Of a DNA stretch of 64,000 bases, positions 21,487 to 29,523 are shown piece by piece (position 1 is the first letter of the stretch; each line of letters starts with the position of its first letter). Made by a program: the position numbers and the translations under genes. A model generated the notes under the pieces. It worked only from the letters and a program-made list of their open reading frames with translations. It searched no databases and was not told the DNA's origin. Location: positions 124,001 to 188,000 of the forward strand of contig NZ_JARVSD010000014.1 in NCBI RefSeq assembly GCF_030209445.1, written 5' to 3'. The stretch is from Promicromonospora sp. MEB111. Lineage in GTDB: Bacteria > Actinomycetota > Actinomycetes > Actinomycetales > Cellulomonadaceae.

Positions 21487-22482
21487 ATGCGCGGCTATCT
21501 CGCTCGCAAGACCGCGATCTACGGCCTGACGTTCGTCGTCGCGGTCACGCTGAACTGGCTGATCCCCCGGCTCATGCCGGGGGATCCGGTCCAGCGGATG
21601 GTGGCGCGCGCCGCCGTCCAGCACCCCGAGACGATCGCGGCCATGACCGCGTACTACGAGCGGACGTTCGGGCTCGACCTGCCGCTCTGGCAGCAGTACC
21701 TGAACTACTGGGCCGCGCTGTTCCGCGGTGACCTGGGCACGAGCGTGTGGCTGTTCCCCGCGCCCGTGAGCCAGGTGGTGCTCGACGCCGTGCCGTACAC
21801 GCTGGGCATCATGATCCCCGCGATCCTGCTGAGCTTCGTGATCGGCAACAGCGTGGGGGCCATGGCGGCGCGCAGCCGCTGGCTCGACAACGTGGCCCTG
21901 CCCGTCGGCTACCTGATCACGGCCATGCCGTACATGTGGCTGGCGATCCTGCTGGCGTGGGGCCTCGGCGTCGCGCTCGGCTGGTTCCCCGTGGCGGGCG
22001 GCTACGACTTCGGGATGGTGCCGCAGTGGTCGTGGGCGTTCGCCGGCGACCTGCTGCAGCACTGGGTGCTGCCGTTCCTCTCGCTGTTCCTCGTCTCGCT
22101 GGGCGGCTGGGCGATCGGCATGCGCAACCTGATCATCTACGAGCTCGAGTCCGACTACGCGAACTACCTCTCCGCGCTCGGAGCGCCCAAGCGGCTCGTG
22201 CGGCAGTACGCGTTCCGCAACGCGATGCTGCCGCAGATCACGGGCCTGGCGCTCCAGCTCGGCACGATCCTGGGCGGCGCCCTGGTGACCGAGATCGTGT
22301 TCGCGTACCCGGGCCTGGGCAAGCTCGTGCTGTCCGCCATCCAGAACCAGGACTTCTTCCTGCTGCAGGGCACCCTGCTGTTCGTGGTGATCGGCGTGCT
22401 CCTGGCCAACTTCGTGATCGACATCGTCTACGTGCTGGTGGACCCCCGCACGCGGACCGGACTGACGGGGGCTACCGCATGA
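21487..22482 (+). CDS. ABC permease (DppB-type)
   Basis: A 331-residue permease with the N-terminal span and large periplasmic loop of DppB proteins. LNWLIPRLMPGDPVQRM is the family's N-terminal signature. The EAA-type loop lies near YANYLSALGAPKRLVRQYAF. Six spans are likely. It starts 3 nt after the binding-protein stop and works with the DppC-type permease. Confidence 0.9.
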   Translation: MRGYLARKTAIYGLTFVVAVTLNWLIPRLMPGDPVQRMVARAAVQHPETIAAMTAYYERTFGLDLPLWQQYLNYWAALFRGDLGTSVWLFPAPVSQVVLDAVPYTLGIMIPAILLSFVIGNSVGAMAARSRWLDNVALPVGYLITAMPYMWLAILLAWGLGVALGWFPVAGGYDFGMVPQWSWAFAGDLLQHWVLPFLSLFLVSLGGWAIGMRNLIIYELESDYANYLSALGAPKRLVRQYAFRNAMLPQITGLALQLGTILGGALVTEIVFAYPGLGKLVLSAIQNQDFFLLQGTLLFVVIGVLLANFVIDIVYVLVDPRTRTGLTGATA

Positions 22483-22522
22483 GGCGCAGCGGAGCCGCAG
22501 GCTCGTGCGGAAGGGGAACGTC

Positions 22523-23461
22523 ATGACGGCGACACAACCCGCGGCGGCACCGGGGACCGAGGTGGCCGAGCAGCCCGGGGCGACCCCGGCGCCGTCGGCC
22601 GGCCGCAAGCCCGGGGGAGACGCACGCGAGACGCTGTACTTCGCGCTGCGCAACCCCAAGGTCGTGATCGGCTCGGTGGTGGTGCTCGCGTTCCTGCTGC
22701 TGGGGCTGCTCGGGCCGCTGTTCCTCAGGTTCGCGCCGATGGACTACGCGGGGCCGCCCATGGCGCCGCCGTCCGCGGACTTCCCGTTCGGCACGACGAC
22801 GTTCGGGCAGGACGTCTTCGCGCAGTTCGTCGCCGGCCTGCGCTCCACGTTCCTCGTGGGCCTGCTGGGCGGCGGGGTGGCCGCCGTCATCGGGATGACC
22901 ATCGGGTTCGTCGCGGGCTACCGCGGCGGCATGATCGACGAGCTGCTGAACATGCTGACCAACGTGGTGCTGGTGATCCCCGGCTTCGTGGTGCTCATCA
23001 TCATCAACGCCTACCTGGGCGTGCGCAGCGTGCCGATGCAGGCGCTGTACATCGGCGTGTTCTCCTGGCCGTGGGTCGCGCGCGCGGTGCGGGCGCAGAC
23101 CCTGTCGCTGCGCTCACGGGACTTCATCGACCTGGCGCGGCTGTCCGGGGTGGGGGTGGGCACGATCCTGCGGCGCGAGGTGGCGCCCAACATGTACTCC
23201 TACCTCTTCATGACGTTCGTGCTGCTGTTCGGCGGGTCCATCCTGACGGCGGCATCGCTCGACTTCATCGGGCTGGGGCCCACCAACGCCATGTCGCTGG
23301 GCCTGATGATGAACCAGGCCGTGCAGTGGAGCGCGCTCCATCTGGGACTGTGGTGGTGGTTCATCCCGCCGGGGCTGGGGATCACGCTCATCGTGGGCTC
23401 GCTCTACATCATGAACGTCGGCCTCGACGAGGTCTTCAACCCCAAGCTGCGGGAGATGTGA
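22523..23461 (+). CDS. ABC permease (DppC-type)
   Basis: A 312-residue permease. A Pro/Ala-rich cytoplasmic N-terminus precedes the first span (VVIGSVVVLAFLLLGLLGPL). PFGTTTFGQDVFAQFVAGLR is the typical DppC block, and the EAA loop is near DFIDLARLSGVGVGTILRRE. ATG 22523 has GGAAGGGGAA upstream; a start 18 nt earlier lacks it. The stop overlaps the ATPase start (TGATG). Confidence 0.9.
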   Translation: MTATQPAAAPGTEVAEQPGATPAPSAGRKPGGDARETLYFALRNPKVVIGSVVVLAFLLLGLLGPLFLRFAPMDYAGPPMAPPSADFPFGTTTFGQDVFAQFVAGLRSTFLVGLLGGGVAAVIGMTIGFVAGYRGGMIDELLNMLTNVVLVIPGFVVLIIINAYLGVRSVPMQALYIGVFSWPWVARAVRAQTLSLRSRDFIDLARLSGVGVGTILRREVAPNMYSYLFMTFVLLFGGSILTAASLDFIGLGPTNAMSLGLMMNQAVQWSALHLGLWWWFIPPGLGITLIVGSLYIMNVGLDEVFNPKLREM

Positions 23462-24411
23462 TGACCCTTTCCGTGACCGACCTGAGGGTCCACTACCGCA
23501 CCCTGCGCGGCCCCGTGAAGGCGCTCGACGGCGTCAGCTTCGAGGTGGCCGACGGCGAGATCATGGGCATCGCCGGGGAGTCCGGCTGCGGCAAGACGAC
23601 GCTCGGCAAGGCCCTGATCCGCCTCGACACCCGCATGGAGCACGTGGGCGGCACCATCGCCCTCGACGGGGAGAAGCTCCCCATCGCCGACGACGGCGCG
23701 ATGCGCCGCCACCGCTACCGCGAGGTGTCCCTCATCCCGCAGTACGCGATGTCGGCGATGAACCCGACCCGCAAGATCGGCAGGATGATCCGCGACCTCC
23801 TCGCGGCGCACAACGTGCGCTACACGGAGGTGCTGCCGGAGCTCGAACGGCGCCTGGAGCTCGTCGGCCTCGACACGGACGTGCTGAAGCGCTACCCGAT
23901 CGAGCTGTCCGGCGGCATGAAGCAGCGCGTGGTGCTCGTGCTGTCCACGCTGCTGAACCCGTCGCTGCTGATCGGCGACGAGGTGACGTCCGCGCTCGAC
24001 GTGTCCTCGCAGAAGGCCGTCGCCCGGGCGCTCGTCGAGTTCCGCGACCACGGGTTCGTCCGGTCGATGATCGTCATCACGCACGACATCTCCGTGCTGT
24101 TCCAGGTGGCCGACACCATCCTGGTCATGTACGCCGGGCACCTCGCCGAGAAGGCGCCGGCCCGGACGATCATCGACGAGCCCCTGCACCCGTACACGAA
24201 GATGCTCATCGGGGCGCTGCCCAAGGTGGGCGACCGGTACGAGGAGCAGCGGCTGGAGGGCATCGAGGGCCGGCCGCCGTCGCTCCTCGACCCGCCCGCC
24301 GGCTGCCGGTTCCGGGACCGCTGCCCCCTGGCGCACGACCGGTGCGCCGAGGCCCCGCCCTTCCGCGAGGTCGCCGAGGGACACCAGGTCGCGTGCTGGG
24401 CGGTGAGCTGA
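23461..24411 (+). CDS. ABC ATPase (DppD-type)
   Basis: A 316-residue oligopeptide-type ATPase. Walker A GESGCGKTT, signature ELSGGMKQRVVLVLS, Walker B SLLIGDEVTSALD and THDISVLFQ switch region are intact. The C-terminal Opp/Dpp extension contains CRFRDRCPLAHDRC, a four-Cys motif typical for an Fe-S or zinc site in this subfamily. Start and stop overlap the neighbours by one base each. Confidence 0.9.
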   Translation: MTLSVTDLRVHYRTLRGPVKALDGVSFEVADGEIMGIAGESGCGKTTLGKALIRLDTRMEHVGGTIALDGEKLPIADDGAMRRHRYREVSLIPQYAMSAMNPTRKIGRMIRDLLAAHNVRYTEVLPELERRLELVGLDTDVLKRYPIELSGGMKQRVVLVLSTLLNPSLLIGDEVTSALDVSSQKAVARALVEFRDHGFVRSMIVITHDISVLFQVADTILVMYAGHLAEKAPARTIIDEPLHPYTKMLIGALPKVGDRYEEQRLEGIEGRPPSLLDPPAGCRFRDRCPLAHDRCAEAPPFREVAEGHQVACWAVS

Positions 24412-25406
24412 TGCTGACGCTCGACGCGCTCGACAAGGTCTACAAGACCGGCACCTTCGGCACCTCCGACCTGCACGCCGTGCGTCAGGTCAGTCTCGAC
24501 GTGCAGCGGGGCGAGGTGGTCTCGCTCATCGGGGAGTCCGGCAGCGGCAAGTCGACCATCGGCAAGATGGTGCTCCACCTGCTCGACTCCACGGGCGGCA
24601 GCATCACGTTCGACGGCCGCGACGTCACCCGGCTCGGGTTCCGGGCCCGGCGCGACTACTACCGCAAGGTCCAGGGCGTGTTCCAGGACCCCTTCAGCTC
24701 GTTCAACCCGATCTTCAAGGTGGACCGGACGTTCGAGACGCTGCGGCGCTCGTACTTCCCCCGGGTGTCCGGCGCGGCCTGGCGGCAGAAGCTGGAGGAG
24801 GCGCTCGGGGCGGTCACGCTCGAACCCGGCGACATCCTCGGCAAGTTCCCGCACCAGCTCTCCGGCGGGCAGCTCCAGCGGCTGCTCATCGCACGCGCCC
24901 TGCTGCTCGACATCGAGCTCCTCGTGGCCGACGAGATCATCTCGATGCTCGACGCCTCGACCCGCATCGACGTGCTCAACCTGCTGGGCGAGCTCAAGTC
25001 GCGCGGCCTCGGGATCCTGTTCGTCACGCACGACCTCTCGCTCGGCAACTACGTCTCCGACCGGGTCGTCATCCTCTACAAGGGGCGCGTCGTGGAGCGC
25101 GGCGCCACCAGCGCCGTCTTCGACGACCCGCTGCACCCCTACACGCGCGACCTGCTGGCCTCCGTGCCGCACCTGGACCGCACGTGGGAGGAGGTCGAGG
25201 CCGAGGAGTCCCGGCGGTCCGCGCGCCTGGCGGGGCGGTGCCTGTTCCACGAGGCGCTCGCGGCGCAGGGGCGGTCGCTGGGGGAGGAGGCCGCCGCGGG
25301 TTCGGCGAGCGGCACGGCCGACGACGTCGGGCTGGTCGAGCACGCACCCGGCCACTTCGTGGGGTGCTTCCGCAAGGCGGCGGACGAGGAGTGCCCGGCG
25401 GGCTGA
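24411..25406 (+). CDS. ABC ATPase (DppF-type)
   Basis: A 331-residue second ATPase. Walker [23 protein letters not shown]-loop region, signature [15 protein letters not shown], Walker [14 protein letters not shown] and [13 protein letters not shown]. The Walker B has Ile-Ile-Ser-Met rather than the usual P-T/V-S-A-L/D, a mild variation. The C-terminal extension ends with [13 protein letters not shown]; a further Cys lies in GRCLFHEA. It is the last gene of the operon, converging on the L,D-transpeptidase with only 12 nt between stops. Confidence 0.88.
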   Translation: MLTLDALDKVYKTGTFGTSDLHAVRQVSLDVQRGEVVSLIGESGSGKSTIGKMVLHLLDSTGGSITFDGRDVTRLGFRARRDYYRKVQGVFQDPFSSFNPIFKVDRTFETLRRSYFPRVSGAAWRQKLEEALGAVTLEPGDILGKFPHQLSGGQLQRLLIARALLLDIELLVADEIISMLDASTRIDVLNLLGELKSRGLGILFVTHDLSLGNYVSDRVVILYKGRVVERGATSAVFDDPLHPYTRDLLASVPHLDRTWEEVEAEESRRSARLAGRCLFHEALAAQGRSLGEEAAAGSASGTADDVGLVEHAPGHFVGCFRKAADEECPAG

Positions 25407-25418
25407 CCTGCCGCCTCG

Positions 25419-26291
25419 CTAGGCCCGGACCAGGACCGGCACACCCGGGTCGAGGCCGGTGAGCCGCTCGAGGCCCGCGCTCGTGAGGCGGATGCAGCCG
25501 TTGCTGACCGACTGCCCCTGGCCCTCGCCCGCGTGCAGCGCGGTGGCGGCGTAGTCGGTGCCGTAGAAGCCGTCGAGGGACTCGCTCTGCATCGACAGGA
25601 ACACCGACATCCCGGTGTTCACGGCCTCCGTGACCGTGAACACCTGGGTGAGGCCGAGCGGCGTCGGCGTCTCGGGCGTGCCGACGCCGGCAGGAAGCAC
25701 GTCCCGGGAGCCGTCGTCGTGCGTGACGGTCACGGTGCGGTCCGACAGGTCGACCACCACCGAGCGCCGCTCCTTCTCCAGCACGACGTCGTCCGCGCGC
25801 AGCCAGCCCGAGACGCCGTTGACCCGGTCCGGGTCGTCCGACGGGAGCGCGCCGCGTCCGTACGGGACCAGCACCTTGACCCAGCCCGGCTCGCGCTCCA
25901 GCACGAGCCAGCGGGCGTCGGCGTCGTAGTAGTCGGCCTCCAGGGCGAGCACCGGCGCCTCGGTGACGTCGGGTGCCGCCCAGACCGGGATGCGGGCCTC
26001 CCTCGGCTCGGCGACCGAACCCGGCAGACCCCGGAGCGTGTCGAGCTTGGTCACGGGCAGCTCGGCGGGCAGCAGGGCATCGATGTCCGGCCGGGGCAGG
26101 GCGGCGAGCGAGTAGCCGGCGGGCGTCGGCGTCGGCTCAGGCGTGGGGCTGGCGGACGGCGACGGGCTCGCCGACGACGCGGCCTCGACCGGGTCGAGCC
26201 CGGTCCGCAGCCCGAACCAGGCCGCCGTCCCGACGCCCGCGACCGCCACGACCGCGGCCACCCAGATCCAGGCCCTGCGCCTCTGCGACAT
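25419..26291 (-). CDS. Membrane-anchored L,D-transpeptidase (YkuD)
   Basis: A 290-residue cell-wall enzyme expected to form 3-3 peptidoglycan cross-links. One N-terminal span (about residues 8-28) is followed by a Ser/Pro/Thr-rich linker, an SH3-like region (about 95-165) and a C-terminal YkuD domain. The catalytic motif is SNGCIRLTSAGLE with Cys near residue 267; the conserved His is in TALHAGEGQ. ATG 26291 starts MSQRRRAW. It is divergent from the SpdB-like gene across about 220 nt. Confidence 0.9.
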   Translation of the reverse strand: MSQRRRAWIWVAAVVAVAGVGTAAWFGLRTGLDPVEAASSASPSPSASPTPEPTPTPAGYSLAALPRPDIDALLPAELPVTKLDTLRGLPGSVAEPREARIPVWAAPDVTEAPVLALEADYYDADARWLVLEREPGWVKVLVPYGRGALPSDDPDRVNGVSGWLRADDVVLEKERRSVVVDLSDRTVTVTHDDGSRDVLPAGVGTPETPTPLGLTQVFTVTEAVNTGMSVFLSMQSESLDGFYGTDYAATALHAGEGQGQSVSNGCIRLTSAGLERLTGLDPGVPVLVRA

Positions 26292-26443
26292 CTGCTCGTC
26301 CTCCCCTGTGCGACTGCGCTGCTCACGCCCGGTCCCGGCGTCGTGCCCATCGTGCCCTGCGGGGGTGCTCCACGCAGCCGAGCCGTCGACGATACCGGGT
26401 TGTCACAGTTGTCCGATATCTTCGTGCCCGCCCGCATCACGAT

Positions 26444-26459
26444 CCGAACTGTTGTTCGG
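26444..26459. promoter_or_regulatory. Inverted repeat in divergent gap before SpdB-like gene
   Basis: CCGAAC-TGTT-GTTCGG, 6-bp perfect arms, lies 50 nt upstream of the GTG at 26510. The surrounding 26395-26460 is less GC-rich than its neighbours. Possible operator, perhaps for the protein's own HTH domain; not proven. Confidence 0.45.
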
Positions 26460-26509
26460 CTCCGGCGCGGGACCTGATCCGACAGGCACCTGACGAAGGA
26501 GAGATCACC

Positions 26510-27709
26510 GTGGCCCCCGCCGACCGGGCGTTCCCCGTCACGACCGTCCCCACGCGCCGTTCCCGCAACCTGGTGCTCACCGGCGCCGTGTCCGTCGCCC
26601 TCATCTCGACCGGGTCCGCGTACCTGGCGATGGTCCAGTTCGGCATCGACGTGCTCGCCATGAGCCAGGGCACCGCCTACGCGACCGCCGGCGTCTTCGA
26701 GCTGTCCCTGGTGACCGTCGCGCTCCTGGCCCGCGAGGCCGCCCGCGACAACCGCCCCGGCGGCACCCTGCTCGCCCTGACCTGGGCGCTCTCGTCGGCC
26801 TCCGGCGTGTTCGCCGCCTGGCACGAGGCCTACATCGGCCACCCCGTGGGCGCCGTCGTGTTCCGGTTCATCGTGCCCCTGCTCGCGGCGCTCATGTGGC
26901 ACCTCGCCCTGATCGGCGACCGCCACCTGGCCACCGGCACGTCCTGGTCCGCGCTGCGGCAGTCCGCACGCATGCACGCCTTGTTCCTCACCACCGAGGA
27001 CCTGTTCCGGGCACAGAGCCTGAACGACGGGTCGCGCGCCGCCCGCCGCCGGCTCGCGCGCGCCGAGGCCGGCCGCCGTCGGGCCCGCTCCGTGGCGCTG
27101 CGCACCGTGCCGCCCACGGACATGCGGGCGCAGGTCGCCGCCTGGTGCGAGGCGCTCGCGGCCGTGGGCGACGGGACCGCCGACGTCGCCCGCCTGCACC
27201 TGGCCGACCGGCAGCGGCTGACCGGGATCCTCGTCGACGAGCCGATGGACACCCGGGAGCGCCCGGAGGTCGGGGCGCCCGACTACGAGCGCTGGGCCGC
27301 AGATGCGGTGGCCGCCGAGTTCGGGGAGCGGTTCGACGGCGCGGGCGAGCCCGAGCTCGACCTGGAGCGCGGTGCCGGACGCCGGACCGCGGCCCTCGAC
27401 ATGCCGCGCCAGGGAGTGAGCGAGCGTGCTCCCGAGCCCGAGGAGGCCCAGGAGCAGCCGGTCGCCGATCCGGTCGAGGCGGCGGACCGCGCCACGGCCA
27501 ACGTCCGGGAGGCGCTGCCGGCCCGCCGTCCGCCCCGGCGCAACATCGGGCTGGGTACGCGTGAGGCCGACCGCATGCTCGACCTGCGTGCCGAGGGCCG
27601 TCCGGTCCGGGAGATCGCGAAGGAGGTCGGCGTGAGCGAGTCGACGGTGCGCAAGCGGCTGCGTGAGTACGAGGCGACGGGCCCGATCCCGATCGTCGGG
27701 GTGCGCTGA
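26510..27709 (+). CDS. SpdB/DUF2637-like membrane protein with C-terminal HTH
   Basis: A 399-residue two-part protein. Residues about 15-150 form four transmembrane spans resembling DUF2637/SpdB proteins known from actinobacterial conjugative plasmids (LTGAVSVALISTGSAYLAMV, FRFIVPLLAALMWHLALIG). A charged, partly disordered middle follows. The last about 55 residues are a resolvase-type helix-turn-helix: MLDLRAEGRPVREIAKEVGV then SESTVRKRLREYE. GTG 26510 follows GAAGGAGAG. The layout suggests a membrane-anchored DNA-binding protein. No conjugation genes flank it. Function unknown. Confidence 0.8.
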   Translation: MAPADRAFPVTTVPTRRSRNLVLTGAVSVALISTGSAYLAMVQFGIDVLAMSQGTAYATAGVFELSLVTVALLAREAARDNRPGGTLLALTWALSSASGVFAAWHEAYIGHPVGAVVFRFIVPLLAALMWHLALIGDRHLATGTSWSALRQSARMHALFLTTEDLFRAQSLNDGSRAARRRLARAEAGRRRARSVALRTVPPTDMRAQVAAWCEALAAVGDGTADVARLHLADRQRLTGILVDEPMDTRERPEVGAPDYERWAADAVAAEFGERFDGAGEPELDLERGAGRRTAALDMPRQGVSERAPEPEEAQEQPVADPVEAADRATANVREALPARRPPRRNIGLGTREADRMLDLRAEGRPVREIAKEVGVSESTVRKRLREYEATGPIPIVGVR

Positions 27710-27740
27710 GCCGACTGTGCGAGCGCTGCCCGAGTCCTTC

Positions 27741-27802
27741 CTTCGAGGCCTAAGTTTCTTGGCTCTGGACGGCTCCAAAGCCAAGAAACTTAGGCCTCGA
27801 AG
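27741..27802. terminator. 24-bp perfect stem-loop between convergent genes
   Basis: Arms 27741-27764 and 27779-27802 are exact reverse complements; loop 27765-27778. The stem includes CCTAAGTTTCTTGG, unusually A/T-rich for this DNA. It lies between the stops at 27709 (+) and 27822 (-). No U tract. Confidence 0.8.
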
Positions 27803-27821
27803 AGGTGACCAGGCCCGTCAG

Positions 27822-29063
27822 CTAGTCCGTCGCGCGGGCGTGGGCGATGTGGCCCAGGGACGGCCAGACCAGCGCGAGGGTGATCCCGGCGCCGGCGCAC
27901 GCGAACCACCACGGGGCCACGAGGCCCCAGTGCTCGGCGATGACGCCGCCGATGCCCTGCCCCACCACGAGTCCGCCGAACACGCAGATCATGTTGATGG
28001 ACGCGACCCGGCCCTGGAACGCCTTGGGCACCGCGCGCTGCCGCACCGTGGTGGACAGCGTGCCCCAGACGAAGGCGTAGACGCCGAACTCGAACATGAT
28101 GAGGATCGCCACCCAGCCCGTCGTGGTCAGCGCGAACGCGCCGTGGGTGAGCACCTCCAGCGTCAGGCAGACGCGGATGAGCGTCGCCAGGTTCACGTGC
28201 CGCTCCAGCCAGCCGTACGAGAGCACGCCCACGACGCCGCCCACCGCGCTCGCCGTGGTGAGCAGGCCGTAGCCGACCTCGCTCATGTGCAGGTGGTCCA
28301 GCGAGTACTTCACGAGCACGCCCCACGGTGCGGCCCAGGTGATGTTGAAGACCAGGATGACGAGGCACAGCGTGCGCACGGGCGGGTGGTGCCACACCCA
28401 GCGCAGTCCCTCGGCGATGTCCTTGCGGACGTGCGTGTCGGCGTCGCGCACGTTGACGAAGGACGTGCCGGGCGGGGCCGTGATGCGGGAGACGAGCACG
28501 ATCGCCAGCGCCGCGCAGACCACCTGGATCGCGAACGGCCAGACCATGCCCGCGGCGAAGAAGAAGGCGCCCAGGGGCGGGCCGATGAGCTGGTTGGCGC
28601 CGAGGAACCCGGCCTGCATGCGCTGGTTGCCCGCGCCGAGGTCGGCGGGCGCCACGAGGGTGGGCAGGAGCGTCTGCTGGGTGGTGTCCGCGAAGACCTC
28701 GGCGGTGCCGTAGAGGAACATCGCGGCGAGCACCATGCCGATGCTCACGGTGCCGGTCCCGATGAAGACGCACAGGACGGCGATGACCAGTGCCCGGAAC
28801 GCGTTGGCGACGATGACGACGAGGCGCCGGTCCAGCCGGTCGGCCAGCGCCCCGGCCCAGAGGCCGAACAGGAGCCACGGCAGCCGCTGGAGCATCGCGG
28901 CGAGGGCGACGAGAAAGGCGCTGTCGGTCTGCGACGCGACGAGCAGGGGCCCGGCGGCGAGCGCGATGCCGTCGCCGATGTTGCTGGTCCAGGATGCCGA
29001 GACGAGCCAGCGGAACGGCCGGCCGAGCCGGCGGGGGAAGACTGCCTCGACGAGTGCGCTCAC
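27822..29063 (-). CDS. MFS transporter (EntS/MFS_3-type)
   Basis: A 413-residue 12-span transporter. WLVSASWTSNIGDGIALAAG in helix 1 and ALADRLDRRLVV for motif A match the EntS-like group that exports siderophores, macrolides or other small molecules. GTG 29063 is the start. No siderophore genes are nearby, so the substrate is open. It is divergent from the large helicase-like gene across 460 nt. Confidence 0.87.
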   Translation of the reverse strand: MSALVEAVFPRRLGRPFRWLVSASWTSNIGDGIALAAGPLLVASQTDSAFLVALAAMLQRLPWLLFGLWAGALADRLDRRLVVIVANAFRALVIAVLCVFIGTGTVSIGMVLAAMFLYGTAEVFADTTQQTLLPTLVAPADLGAGNQRMQAGFLGANQLIGPPLGAFFFAAGMVWPFAIQVVCAALAIVLVSRITAPPGTSFVNVRDADTHVRKDIAEGLRWVWHHPPVRTLCLVILVFNITWAAPWGVLVKYSLDHLHMSEVGYGLLTTASAVGGVVGVLSYGWLERHVNLATLIRVCLTLEVLTHGAFALTTTGWVAILIMFEFGVYAFVWGTLSTTVRQRAVPKAFQGRVASINMICVFGGLVVGQGIGGVIAEHWGLVAPWWFACAGAGITLALVWPSLGHIAHARATD

Positions 29064-29523
29064 AAACGTTCGAGTTTAGGAGGCGCCGTCCAGGCTTTTT
29101 TCCGGGTCCGGCCGGAGGTGCCCGGAACGGCGAGATATCGCGGTTGCGAGGGTCTCGGGCGAGGCGAAAACTTGCACCTCAACAACGTTCTTGTGACCTG
29201 TTTGCCGCAACCTGGACGATCGTCCGAGTCGGTGTTGACGTCCGCCAGGAACAGGTGCAGACTCTCACAAGACGGTGCGCATCGCCCGCCCCCTGCGCGG
29301 TGCGCACCGTCATTTCCCCGGTGGGCCTCGGTCCACCTGCTGAGCCCCTTCGGACCCCCTGCCGGAGGGGCTTCTGCATACCCTGGACCACCCCGCAGAA
29401 CGGGTCGGACGCACAGGTCACCCGGGTGACTTCTGGGTCTGACACGCCGGGGGGCACGGGGTGCGGCGTGTCGCGCGGCGTGGCGTCCGGCCCTTGCGGA
29501 CGCCGCGCGGTTAGTTTGCTGGG
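29064..29523. other. 460-nt divergent intergenic region with palindrome copy
   Basis: No gene is supported here. A/T-richer patches at about 29160-29290 could hold promoters for both flanking genes. The third copy of the interspersed palindrome lies at 29404-29446. Confidence 0.6.
29404..29446. repeat. Degenerate palindrome, family copy 3
   Basis: The central CAGGTCACCCGGGTGAC and the flanks GTCGGACGCA/GGTCTGACACG match copies 1 and 2, and the left arm matches copy 2 best. About four mispairs over 20 bp make the stem weaker. Unlike the others it lies between divergent genes, where a terminator role is unlikely. Confidence 0.75.

Noticed and set aside
19465-22659. 1064-codon open frame opposite the ABC binding protein and permease
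   Set aside because: Antisense shadow; covers a tRNA and two clearly real genes on the other strand.
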